Source: XYD1-FULL-39-28 sp964539855 (GTDB taxonomy: Bacteria; Patescibacteriota; Minisyncoccia; Minisyncoccales; Staskawiczbacteraceae). From it: DNA of 23,541 bases. The DNA lies in the NCBI GenBank assembly GCA_964539855.1, contig CAZIJR010000007.1, positions 1 through 23,541 of the forward strand, given 5' to 3'. The notes beneath the pieces were generated by a model. The model was given only the letters and a program-made list of their open reading frames with translations. It was not told where the DNA came from and did not search any database. How positions within the stretch are numbered: position 1 is the first letter of the stretch; every line of letters begins with the position of its first letter. Position numbers and translations under genes: made by a program. Positions 1 through 6,853 of this stretch are shown piece by piece.

Positions 1-66
1 GAAAAACCGTATTTAATTATTCATTTATTTTAACAAAAATACAAAGAAAAAAACATACATACAAGG

Positions 67-75
67 TGTGGATAA
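67..75 (-). other. Single consensus-like DnaA box
   Basis: TGTGGATAA on the plus strand is the exact complement of the E. coli DnaA box TTATCCACA. It lies in a very A+T-rich stretch upstream of uvrC. Only one copy is visible and there is no cluster, so an origin is not supported. It could be a regulatory DnaA site or a chance nonamer. Confidence 0.3.
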
Positions 76-101
76 GTTTTTTAAGGTGAATAAAACCGCA
101 G

Positions 102-127
102 GCCACTCTTGCAGTGGCTCTTTTTTT
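102..127 (+). terminator. Rho-independent terminator ahead of uvrC
   Basis: A perfect 6-bp stem GCCACT/AGTGGC (102-107 with 113-118) with loop CTTGC is followed by TC and seven T residues (121-127). It probably ends a transcript entering from left of the window. A GTG at 114 lies inside the hairpin, which argues against starting uvrC there. Confidence 0.75.
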
Positions 128-131
128 GGGT

Positions 132-137
132 TTAAAT
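132..137 (+). promoter_or_regulatory. Candidate uvrC -10 element, leaderless
   Basis: TTAAAT ends six bases before the ATG at 144, so +1 would be the A of the start codon, the same geometry as the clearer promoters at 1395-1423 and 9290-9319. A weak TTGCAG at 109-114 is 17 bp upstream but overlaps the terminator hairpin. This is inference from spacing only. Confidence 0.35.
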
Positions 138-143
138 ACAGCT

Positions 144-1391
144 ATGGAAGGATTTAAATACATATTAAAAAATAAGCTAAATACACTGCCCAAAACAGCC
201 GGCGTTTATGAGTTTAAAAATAGCAAGAATATTTTGTATATTGGCAAAGCAATAAATATAAAAAGCCGGGTTAAAAATCATTTTCAACAGCCAAGCTACA
301 GGGATAATTTATTTATGGACCAAGTAAGTAAAGTAGGATTTTTAAAAACTGGCTCTGAAATAGATGCTTTAATTTTAGAGGCTAACTTAATAAAAAAATA
401 CCAGCCAAAATATAATGTGATGTGGCGAGATGATAAAAACTACTTTTATGTGGCTGTTACTAAAAACGAGAAGCCCATAGTTTTTATAACGCATCAAAGA
501 ATAGACCCAAAAGCTGAATATATTGGCCCGTTTGTAGAGGGCGTGGCACTCAAAAAAACATTAAGATTTTTGAGGAGAGCGTTCCCCTATTATACTTCTG
601 CTAAACATCCAAAATCCAAATGCACTTGGTGTCATTTAGATTTGTGCCCAGGACCGGACCCAAATATAAAAGAATACAAAAAAAATATAAAAAAGCTAGT
701 TTTAATTTTAAAAGGGAAAAAGGTCAACGCGATGACCTCTTTGAAAAAAGAGATGACGCGTGCCTCAAAAGAAAGTAAATTTGAAGAAGCAGGAAAAATA
801 AGAGACAAAATTTATGCTTTACAACAAATTATGGCGCACACCCATGTTCTTACATTACCAGAACAAGTTTTTCAGCCAACTAATAATGCTCCAGAAATTT
901 TAGCAAAAATTATTGGCCTGAAAAAACCAGCTTCTAAAATAGAATGCTATGATGTTTCTAACATACAAGGCAAAAGCGCCACTGGCTCTATGGTTGTTTT
1001 TACAAATGGCCATCCCGATAAAAAACAATACAAAAAATTTAAAATAAAAATGGAAAATAAACCCAATGATATCGCCATGTTAAAAGAAATTTTGGAAAGA
1101 CGATTTTCACATCCGGAATGGAAATATCCTGACGTTGTTTTAATAGACGGTGGAATTGCCCAGCTAAATATTGCCGTTAAATCAAAAAATAAAAATAAAA
1201 GCACCAAACAAATAAAAGTTATTTCTATTGCAAAAAAAAACAAGGAATTGTTTATCGAAGGGAGAAAGTCAATTTTGTTAAAAACTCTTCCACAAGAAAT
1301 TTATAATTTGATTATCCAGCTAGATGATGAAGCCCACCGCTTTGCCATAACTTATCACAAAAAATTAAGAAAGAAAAACCTGATAGGATAA
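144..1391 (+). CDS. uvrC: Short-form excinuclease ABC subunit UvrC
   Basis: Nuclease subunit of nucleotide excision repair; with UvrB it cuts the damaged strand on both sides of a lesion. The protein is 415 aa from the ATG at 144. The GIY-YIG nuclease domain is at the N terminus (GVY at 20-22, YIG at 32-34). A UVR motif for UvrB contact is at about 194-229, and the RNase H-like endonuclease domain follows. The acid/His set of that domain is visible as D270 (YDVSN), D309, D335 (LIDGG) and H398 (EAHRF). UvrC is usually about 600 aa. Here the protein stops just after the catalytic His, so the tandem helix-hairpin-helix DNA-binding domain is missing. The cysteine-rich segment before the UVR motif has three Cys (KCTWCHLDLCPGP), against four in E. 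coli. An upstream in-frame GTG (114) lies inside a terminator hairpin, so I chose ATG 144. Confidence 0.95.
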   Translation: MEGFKYILKNKLNTLPKTAGVYEFKNSKNILYIGKAINIKSRVKNHFQQPSYRDNLFMDQVSKVGFLKTGSEIDALILEANLIKKYQPKYNVMWRDDKNYFYVAVTKNEKPIVFITHQRIDPKAEYIGPFVEGVALKKTLRFLRRAFPYYTSAKHPKSKCTWCHLDLCPGPDPNIKEYKKNIKKLVLILKGKKVNAMTSLKKEMTRASKESKFEEAGKIRDKIYALQQIMAHTHVLTLPEQVFQPTNNAPEILAKIIGLKKPASKIECYDVSNIQGKSATGSMVVFTNGHPDKKQYKKFKIKMENKPNDIAMLKEILERRFSHPEWKYPDVVLIDGGIAQLNIAVKSKNKNKSTKQIKVISIAKKNKELFIEGRKSILLKTLPQEIYNLIIQLDDEAHRFAITYHKKLRKKNLIG

Positions 1392-1394
1392 ATG

Positions 1395-1423
1395 TTGTTT
1401 TTTAAAGCAAATAGTGCTATTAT
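1395..1423 (+). promoter_or_regulatory. Sigma70-type promoter, leaderless, for the 1430 gene
   Basis: TTGTTT (1395-1400), a 17-bp spacer and an extended -10 TGCTATTAT (hexamer 1418-1423). The usual +1, seven bases past the hexamer, is 1430, the A of the ATG. It probably drives the run from the membrane protein through secG, the peptide-binding protein and GPI. Confidence 0.65.
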
Positions 1424-1429
1424 ATATCC

Positions 1430-1822
1430 ATGAAAAGTCTTTTCTCTCAGATTGCAGCTGCAATCGCGGGATTGTGGCTGGCCTCAATGTTTGTGCCTGG
1501 GGCCATAGTACGAATATATCCAGATTCCAGTTTTTTTTGGTTCTCACTTACAGCGCAATGGCAAATTTTTTTGATATTGGGGATTATTTTGGGACTTCTT
1601 AACTTTTTTGTAAAACCCATTTTAAACGCCATAACCCTGCCTTTGAGAATAATCACTTTAGGACTTTTTAGCATTGTTGTAAGTATGGGGATGATTTGGA
1701 TATTAGACTTGATGTTTGCTGAAATATATATACCTTGGCTATTCCCATTATTGTGGACAACATTAATTATATGGGGAATGGGAATAGTTTTAAATCTTAT
1801 TTTAAATAACAAAAACGACTAA
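1430..1822 (+). CDS. Four-TM membrane protein, PF04020 (phage holin 4-2) family
   Basis: A 130-aa integral membrane protein. Hydrophobic segments lie at about 5-25, 45-64, 72-95 and 102-124. The loop between segments 2 and 3 carries the family signature (FFVKPILNAITLPLRIITLG), typical of the bacterial PF04020 family annotated as mycobacterial-type 4TM phage holin superfamily IV. Despite that name these are usually ordinary chromosomal membrane proteins of unknown role, and nothing nearby suggests a prophage. It starts 38 bp after uvrC with its own promoter and stops 11 bp before secG, so it is probably co-transcribed with secG. Family assignment is firm; function is not known. Confidence 0.85.
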   Translation: MKSLFSQIAAAIAGLWLASMFVPGAIVRIYPDSSFFWFSLTAQWQIFLILGIILGLLNFFVKPILNAITLPLRIITLGLFSIVVSMGMIWILDLMFAEIYIPWLFPLLWTTLIIWGMGIVLNLILNNKND

Positions 1823-1833
1823 CGAATAAATTC

Positions 1834-2052
1834 ATGAATACCATTTTATTTTACATTCAAATAATCGTGTCTGTAGGGTTAATTATTCTTATTGTAATAC
1901 AGCAAAAAGGAGCTGCCTTGGGAGCCGGATTTGGTGGAGGTGGCGAGGTTTACTCTACAAAACGCGGAGCGCAAAAGAAAATATATTACGCCACAATCGT
2001 ACTATCAACCGTTTTTCTTGCTTTAGGCGTATTAAATATATTAATCCCATAG
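1834..2052 (+). CDS. secG: Preprotein translocase subunit SecG
   Basis: Small accessory subunit of the SecYEG protein-conducting channel in the cytoplasmic membrane. At 72 aa it has the usual SecG length. It shows two transmembrane helices (about 4-22 and 50-70) joined by a Gly-rich loop (LGAGFGGGGEVYSTKRG) that matches the family signature with its GG and the following charged S/T-K-RGA segment. It begins 11 bp after the PF04020 gene and ends 13 bp before the peptide-binding protein, consistent with one transcript. It ends in TAG and has no Shine-Dalgarno sequence upstream. Confidence 0.93.
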   Translation: MNTILFYIQIIVSVGLIILIVIQQKGAALGAGFGGGGEVYSTKRGAQKKIYYATIVLSTVFLALGVLNILIP

Positions 2053-2065
2053 CACGTAATTATAA

Positions 2066-4033
2066 ATGAACTCGAAAAAGCTTCCTACGTTTTCTCAGTG
2101 GAAACAAATTTTTAAAGTGCTTGGCAAGACCGAAAGAATGTTTTTTTTAGTACTTGTTATCCTGACTTTAGTATCAGCAACGTTTCTTACAACTGTTTTT
2201 TACATAAAAAACACCACGACTACCCCTGCTTATAAAGGGAACTATATAGAAGGTGTTGTGGGCCAGCCAAGGTTTATAAACCCTGTTTATGGAGAAACCA
2301 ACGATGTTGACAGGGCATTGATTGGCTTAATTTATTCCGGGATAATGACCTACGACAAAGAAGGAAATATTGTAAACGACTTGGCCGAAAACTACCAAAT
2401 TTCTGAAGATGGCACCACTTACACTTTTGAACTTAAAGATAACTTATTTTGGCAAGATGGGATTCCTTTGACATCAGATGACGTAATTTATACAATAAAA
2501 ACAATACAAAATTCTGAATACAAAAGCCCCTTAAGAGCAAACTGGCTGGATGTAGGAGTGGAGAAAATATCCGAAAAATCATTTACTTTGTCTTTAAACG
2601 CACCCTATAATTCTTTTTTAGAGAACTGCACGGTAAAAATTATACCCCAGCACATTTGGAAAAGCGTTTTAGCGCAAAACTTTGCTTTATCCGTTTACAA
2701 TCTCCAGCCCGTAGGTTCAGGACCCTACACAATTTCAAGTATAGAACAAACCAACAGCGGATTTATAAACAGTATAAACCTAACTTCAAACCATAAATAT
2801 TACGGGAAACTGCCATATATTTCAAACGTTTCCTTTCGTTTCTTTGAAAATGGCAACGACTTAATTAAAGCCGCAAACCAAAAAACCATAGACAGCTTTA
2901 CTGGTGACTCTTTAAACGTTGACCAGCAGTCCTTAGAAAAAAACTTTAACGCTTATCCTTTTTTAATGCCTAGATATTTTGCTGTATTTTTCAACACAGA
3001 AAAAAATAGGATTCTTTCAGATAAAAACATAGCCCAAGCTTTAAATTATTCTGTAAACAAACAGGAGCTTATAGCAAACATAAGTGATTTGTCTAACGTT
3101 TCTGCGGTCAACTCTCCTATTTTGCCGGACTATTTTAACTACACCCAGCCCATAACAATTTATAATTTTGACACAGAAACCGCAAACAGTCTTTTAGATA
3201 AGTCGGGATATAAACAGCAAGACAACGGGCAAAGGGCAAAAGCAAACGACAAAAAGCCTTCCTTCCAGTTTACAAGCTATTTAAAAATAGGCTCAAGCGG
3301 AACCCAGGTTACAGAGCTACAAAGTTGCCTAGCAAAACTGGACCAGGCTTTCAATGATTTAATACAAAACGAAACTATTGGAAAATACGGAGAGGGCACA
3401 GGAGAAGCCGTAAATGCATTTCAAGTAAAATATCTGCCCGATGTAGAGCCAACAGCTGAAGTGGGCACGGGTACCAGAAAAAAACTAAACGAACTTTGCT
3501 TTGTACAAGAAGACAATTTATTACCTTTGCAGTTTACCTTGACAACCATAAACCAGCCCCAATTAGTCCAAACAGCAAACTTTTTAAAAGGTTATTGGGA
3601 AAATATAGGAGCTGTTGTAGATATAAAAATAGTTGAACTTTCAGACTTAAAAGATATTATTAAAAACAGGGATTATGATGCATTACTTTATGGAGAAGCT
3701 CTTTCCAGTTTACCGGATTTATATCCTTTCTGGCACTCCACACAAGTAAATGATCCTGGACTGAATCTGTCTTCATACCAAAATAAAAACGTTGACCAAC
3801 TTTTAAAAGAAGCAAGAGAGACCCTTGACTCAACCAAAAAACAGCAAGATTACGAAAAGCTTCAAGACCTGATTTTGGCCGATTCCCCTGCCCTATTTTT
3901 ATACAACCCAGATTATATTTACTGGGTTTCCGATAAAATAAAAGGAATTGACACCACAAAAATAATTGACCCTGCAAAAAGATTCTCAAACATACAAAAT
4001 TGGTATATTAATACAAAACGAATATGGAAATAG
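2066..4033 (+). CDS. Membrane-anchored peptide ABC transporter substrate-binding protein with inserted PG-binding domain
   Basis: A 655-aa extracytoplasmic solute-binding protein of the SBP_bac_5 (OppA/DppA-like) family. An N-terminal hydrophobic segment (about 27-49) without a lipobox Cys suggests a signal anchor. The SBP fold follows, with typical segments such as LAENYQISEDGTTYTFELKD, FWQDGIPLTSDDVIYTI and PYNSFLENCTVKIIPQHIW. At about 400-480 the fold is interrupted by a segment that reads as a PG_binding_1 domain (LKIGSSGTQVTELQSCL, later GTGEAVNAFQVKYLPD and GTRKKLNEL); the SBP fold then resumes. Usual family length is about 520-560 aa, so the extra length matches the insertion. No permease or ATPase gene is adjacent. 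It overlaps the next gene by 10 bp, so the two are translationally close. Peptide uptake would suit an organism with little amino-acid biosynthesis, but the substrate is inferred. Confidence 0.88.
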   Translation: MNSKKLPTFSQWKQIFKVLGKTERMFFLVLVILTLVSATFLTTVFYIKNTTTTPAYKGNYIEGVVGQPRFINPVYGETNDVDRALIGLIYSGIMTYDKEGNIVNDLAENYQISEDGTTYTFELKDNLFWQDGIPLTSDDVIYTIKTIQNSEYKSPLRANWLDVGVEKISEKSFTLSLNAPYNSFLENCTVKIIPQHIWKSVLAQNFALSVYNLQPVGSGPYTISSIEQTNSGFINSINLTSNHKYYGKLPYISNVSFRFFENGNDLIKAANQKTIDSFTGDSLNVDQQSLEKNFNAYPFLMPRYFAVFFNTEKNRILSDKNIAQALNYSVNKQELIANISDLSNVSAVNSPILPDYFNYTQPITIYNFDTETANSLLDKSGYKQQDNGQRAKANDKKPSFQFTSYLKIGSSGTQVTELQSCLAKLDQAFNDLIQNETIGKYGEGTGEAVNAFQVKYLPDVEPTAEVGTGTRKKLNELCFVQEDNLLPLQFTLTTINQPQLVQTANFLKGYWENIGAVVDIKIVELSDLKDIIKNRDYDALLYGEALSSLPDLYPFWHSTQVNDPGLNLSSYQNKNVDQLLKEARETLDSTKKQQDYEKLQDLILADSPALFLYNPDYIYWVSDKIKGIDTTKIIDPAKRFSNIQNWYINTKRIWK

Positions 4034-4617
4034 ACTTATCAAAATTAACACCGGATATAAGATGCTTAAATGACATGGAAGCGGTTATATATGATAAAGA
4101 ATGGCTCAAAACAGCCGATAATCTTGAATTGTACTATATGTATAGAGGGCTGGAAGAAAAAGATGGATTAAGATATGACATAACTACCATCCCATCAAAA
4201 ATGCTGGGTTCTGAATTTGTAAAAACAAAAGGCCATTACCACGTAGGCGCGGGTCAGGAGCTATACACTGTTTTAGATGGAAGTGCAATATATTTGTTAC
4301 AGAAAAAAAATGAGGCCGGGGACATTGAAGATGCTTATGCAGTAAAAGCAGAAAGGGGCGACGTTGTTATTATGCCTCCTTTTTACGGACACGTGACTAT
4401 AAACCCGTCAAAAATAAAGGAACTGAAAATGGCGAACTGGGTCTCAAAGGATTGCAAAAGCGATTATTCGGAATTTGTAAAACTAGAAGGTGCTTGCTAT
4501 TACTATACAAATAAAAACTGGGTAAAAAACGAAAATTACAAAAATGTTCCTGATTTAAGATTTGAGGAGCCGTTAAAATCTATTCCTCAAAATCTGGAGT
4601 TTTTAAAACACTGCTAA
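4024..4617 (+). CDS. Cupin-type glucose-6-phosphate isomerase
   Basis: Interconverts glucose-6-phosphate and fructose-6-phosphate using a metal-dependent cupin fold. It is unrelated to the common PGI fold and best known from Thermococcales archaea (PF06560). The protein is 197 aa, close to the archaeal enzymes. The metal ligands of the Pyrococcus enzyme (two His, Glu, His) are matched by H71 and H73 (TKGHYH), E79 (GQELY) and H123 (PPFYGHVTIN). It overlaps the end of the peptide-binding protein gene by 10 bp and ends 8 bp before tRNA-Leu. A gene of this kind in a bacterium suggests lateral acquisition in the lineage, but its composition looks like its neighbours. Other sugar-isomerase specificity cannot be excluded. 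Confidence 0.88.
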   Translation: MEIDLSKLTPDIRCLNDMEAVIYDKEWLKTADNLELYYMYRGLEEKDGLRYDITTIPSKMLGSEFVKTKGHYHVGAGQELYTVLDGSAIYLLQKKNEAGDIEDAYAVKAERGDVVIMPPFYGHVTINPSKIKELKMANWVSKDCKSDYSEFVKLEGACYYYTNKNWVKNENYKNVPDLRFEEPLKSIPQNLEFLKHC

Positions 4618-4625
4618 ATAAATAT

Positions 4626-4709
4626 GCGGACGTGGCGGAATTGGCAGACGCGCGGCGTTCAGGTCGCCGTGAGAGCAATCTCGTGTGGGTTCAACTCCCA
4701 CCGTCCGCA
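4626..4709 (+). tRNA. tRNA-Leu, anticodon CAG
   Basis: A class II tRNA with a full cloverleaf. Acceptor strands GCGGACG (4626-4632) and CGTCCGC (4702-4708) pair perfectly. The D arm contains GAATTGGCAGA. The anticodon stem CGGCG/CGCCG encloses loop TTCAGGT with CAG at 4660-4662. A long variable arm and a T arm GTGGG-TTCAACT-CCCAC follow. Discriminator A is at 4709. The 3' CCA is not encoded (CAA follows), so it must be added by a nucleotidyltransferase. Confidence 0.96.
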
Positions 4710-4715
4710 CAAAAA

Positions 4716-4746
4716 ATAAAAGGCGAACTCCTTAAGCCTTTTATAA
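4716..4746 (+). terminator. Probable terminator after tRNA-Leu
   Basis: A 9-bp stem ATAAAAGGC (4716-4724) / GCCTTTTAT (4736-4744) follows the tRNA directly. The U tract is the TTTTAT inside the 3' arm, so it is weaker than the other terminators here. It separates the tRNA from the RNase J gene at 4775. Confidence 0.5.
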
Positions 4747-4774
4747 ATAATATTAAAAAAATAAAATTAAACTT

Positions 4775-6478
4775 ATGATAAAAAACTTAAAAATACCCCA
4801 GAAAACTTCTGGGCCAAACCTTAGAATAATTCCTCTTGGAGGATGCGAAGAAGTTGGAAGAAACATGACTGTTTTTGAGTATGGAAACGATATTGTGATT
4901 TTAGATATGGGCCTTCAATTTCCAGAAGAAGATATGCCAGGAATTGATTATGTAATTCCAAATGTAGAATATTTAAAAGGAAAAGAAAAAAACATTAGAG
5001 CGGTTATTTTTTCTCATGGCCATTTAGACCATATTGGAGCTGCCCCTATTTTGCTGAATAAATTGGGAAACCCACAAATTATTGGCAGGCCTTTGACCGT
5101 GGAAATGATAAAACACAGGGTAGAAGATATGGACAGAAACGCGTCTAAAAAGCTGAAAATTACCTATGTAAAAGACATTCAGCAAACATTTAACTTGGGA
5201 GCTTTTACTCTAAAGTTTTTTGCGGTTGACCATTCTGTTATGGATGCTATGGGGATAATCTTGCAGACTCCGGTTGCTACAGTAATACACCCTGGTGACT
5301 GGACAATAGGAAAAAGCTCTGCTGACAAAAAAGTTATAACATATTCCCATTTAGCCAAGCTTCCAAAACCAACTATCTTAATGCTTGAATCTTTGGGGGC
5401 TACAGACTCAAAAGAGTCTGTTACGGAAGAAGAAATGCTAAACAACCTTTATAGCCTGATAACCAAAGCTCCTGGTAGAACTATTGTTGCGACGTTTTCT
5501 TCTCAAATTGAAAGAATAAAACAAATATTAGAATTTGCAGCGAAAACAAACAGAAAGGTAGCTCTAGATGGCTTTTCAATGAAACTAAATATTGAACTAG
5601 CACAAAAATTGGGTTACATAAAAATCCCCAAAGGAGTAATAATTACCACAGATAAAGCCCACACATATCCAGACAACAAGGTAATTATAATTTGCACGGG
5701 TGCTCAAGGAGAAGAGATGGCCGCTCTTTCAAGAATAGTTGCAGGCAACCATAGGCATGTAAAAATTAAAAAAGAAGACACTGTTATTTTTTCTTCATCT
5801 GTAATTCCCGGAAACGAAAGAACGGTTCAAAGACTAAAAGACAATCTTTACCGCCAATCTGATAACGTTTATCACTCTGGAATTATTGATGTGCATATCT
5901 CCGGACACGGAAACATAAACGGAATAAAACAAATGATACGAGAAATAGAACCCACTTATTTTATTCCTGTTTACGGCAACCACTATATGCTCAAAGAAGA
6001 GGCAAAAATTGCTCGTGGTATGGGCCTCAGGAAAGACCAAATCATTGTGCCCGATAACGGATCTATAATAAGAGTTACAAATCAGGGAGCAGAAATGCTA
6101 AAAGAAAAAGCCCCAACAAATTATGTGTTTGTGGATGGACTTGGAGTTGGAGATGTGGGAGAAATAGTTTTGCGTGACAGACAGATGCTCTCAAGCGACG
6201 GCATGTTTGTAATTGTGGCTGTGATAGACAGAAAAACTGGCAGAGTAAAAGGCTCCCCAGACATTATTTCAAGGGGGTTTGTATATTTAAGAGAGTCTAA
6301 AGATTTACTTACCCAAACTCGAAAAAAAGTGATTGAAATAGTGGACAAAACAGCCGGACATGGAGGACCCGTAAACTGGGTTTATGTAAAAGACGAAATC
6401 CGCAATAAAGTTGGCGACTTTTTACACAGCAAAACCTCCCGCAGACCCATGATTCTCCCTGTAGTAATAGAAGTCTAA
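4775..6478 (+). CDS. rnj: Ribonuclease J
   Basis: Metallo-beta-lactamase/beta-CASP ribonuclease acting as 5'-3' exonuclease and endonuclease in mRNA decay and rRNA maturation, replacing RNase E-based decay. The 567-aa length is typical. The zinc motif HGHLDH is at 81-86. Further metal and fold motifs follow: VDHSVMDAMG, HPGDWT, the beta-CASP segments TFSSQIERIKQ and PGNERTV, VHISGHGN, and PVYGNHYMLKEEAKIARG. The C-terminal RNase J domain runs to the end (SRGFVYLRESKDLL). The start at 4775 gives a short leader before LRIIPLGGCEEVGRN, as in the family. There is no Shine-Dalgarno sequence. A possible -10 TAAAAT (4762-4767) would place +1 at or next to the ATG. J1 versus J2 subtype cannot be told from sequence alone. 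Confidence 0.96.
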   Translation: MIKNLKIPQKTSGPNLRIIPLGGCEEVGRNMTVFEYGNDIVILDMGLQFPEEDMPGIDYVIPNVEYLKGKEKNIRAVIFSHGHLDHIGAAPILLNKLGNPQIIGRPLTVEMIKHRVEDMDRNASKKLKITYVKDIQQTFNLGAFTLKFFAVDHSVMDAMGIILQTPVATVIHPGDWTIGKSSADKKVITYSHLAKLPKPTILMLESLGATDSKESVTEEEMLNNLYSLITKAPGRTIVATFSSQIERIKQILEFAAKTNRKVALDGFSMKLNIELAQKLGYIKIPKGVIITTDKAHTYPDNKVIIICTGAQGEEMAALSRIVAGNHRHVKIKKEDTVIFSSSVIPGNERTVQRLKDNLYRQSDNVYHSGIIDVHISGHGNINGIKQMIREIEPTYFIPVYGNHYMLKEEAKIARGMGLRKDQIIVPDNGSIIRVTNQGAEMLKEKAPTNYVFVDGLGVGDVGEIVLRDRQMLSSDGMFVIVAVIDRKTGRVKGSPDIISRGFVYLRESKDLLTQTRKKVIEIVDKTAGHGGPVNWVYVKDEIRNKVGDFLHSKTSRRPMILPVVIEV

Positions 6479-6510
6479 TATAATTGAGGAAACTTCCTTT
6501 AATAAAAAAC

Positions 6511-6550
6511 TAAAAAAATGTTGCAACCGAGCAGTTACAACATTTTTTTA
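6511..6550 (+). terminator. Rho-independent terminator of the RNase J gene
   Basis: A perfect 13-bp arm pair TAAAAAAATGTTG (6511-6523) / CAACATTTTTTTA (6538-6550), extended inside by AAC/GTT after a mismatch. The 3' arm carries seven T residues. It is 33 bp past the stop codon. Confidence 0.85.
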
Positions 6551-6583
6551 TACAAAATTTTATACAAAAACTTTTAGATTAAA

Positions 6584-6617
6584 GTACGGTTTTTTCACTC
6601 GAGTGAAAAAACCGTAC
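6584..6617. repeat. Perfect 34-bp palindrome (family member 1)
   Basis: Perfect inverted repeat centred between 6600 and 6601 with 17-bp arms and no spacer. The left arm is GTACGGTTTTTTCACTC. The CGGTTTTTT/AAAAAACCG part matches the palindromes at 14185 and 14799. It sits between the RNase J terminator and an orphan terminator. There is no T run after the stem, so it is not a normal terminator. Confidence 0.85.
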
Positions 6618-6658
6618 CGAAAGTAAATACTTTTTGTAATTGATGCTTTTTATAGCGG

Positions 6659-6694
6659 AACGCCTCAAACAGCGTTTGAGGTGTTAGTTTTTTT
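6659..6694 (+). terminator. Orphan plus-strand terminator
   Basis: A 12-bp stem AACGCCTCAAAC (6659-6670) / GTTTGAGGTGTT (6674-6685) with one G-U pair and a 3-nt loop, then AG and seven T residues (6688-6694). No gene lies between it and the RNase J terminator. It may be a backup that shields the minus-strand ncRNA from read-through, or it may end a short unrecognised plus-strand transcript. Confidence 0.75.
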
Positions 6695-6696
6695 GT

Positions 6697-6746
6697 AAAA
6701 AAACAGGCTGGGTAGGAGTCCTCTTTCGAGAAAATTCTACCCAGCC
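6697..6746 (-). terminator. Intrinsic terminator of the candidate ncRNA
   Basis: A 10-bp G+C-rich stem (6746-6737 with 6715-6706) is followed on the minus strand by TG and seven T residues (6703-6697). It contains an inner hairpin with a GAAA tetraloop. The T run shows that the minus strand is the transcribed one. Confidence 0.85.
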
Positions 6747-6847
6747 CTTTGGTCAGCGCAAATCAGATGCCTTCCCCCTCTTTAGGCCCGTCCATAAAAC
6801 GGTACGGGTTTAAATCCAAAAGGGTGCTTCACTTCTGATGCGCCATA
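6697..6847 (-). ncRNA. Candidate stand-alone structured ncRNA, about 150 nt, family not recognised
   Basis: A complete transcription unit with no ORF. It has a near-consensus promoter (6854-6882), predicted +1 near 6847, and a strong intrinsic terminator ending near 6697. Reading the minus strand, GCGCATCAGA near the 5' end pairs with TCTGATTTGCGC (two-base bulge). Inside, a CCCTTT/AAAGAGGG helix and a CCCGT/ACGGG hairpin can form. The 3' terminator hairpin is GGCTGGGTAG/CTACCCAGCC, with an inner CTC-GAAA-GAG GNRA tetraloop arm. I could not match it to SRP RNA, tmRNA, RNase P RNA or canonical 6S RNA. No minus-strand gene follows, so a cis riboswitch is unlikely. It lies in the 454-bp gap between RNase J and trpS. 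Confidence 0.65.
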
Positions 6848-6853
6848 TTATTT

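Noticed and set aside
3..89. Open frame entering from the left edge, ending TGA shortly before the terminator at 102
   Set aside because: Only 28 codons, low complexity, and its first bases resemble half of a palindrome. Not enough to call the end of a gene.
114..143. uvrC start at GTG 114
   Set aside because: It lies in a terminator hairpin; ATG 144 gives the normal family N terminus.
1430..1822. Prophage signal from the holin family name
   Set aside because: PF04020 proteins are common chromosomal membrane proteins; neighbours are uvrC and secG, with no phage genes.
6697..6847. The ncRNA as SRP RNA, tmRNA, RNase P RNA or 6S RNA
   Set aside because: No SRP GGAA-loop domain, no tRNA-like end or T-loop, no RNase P GAGGAAAGUCC-type core, and no long end-to-end duplex. 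A diverged 6S is not fully excluded.
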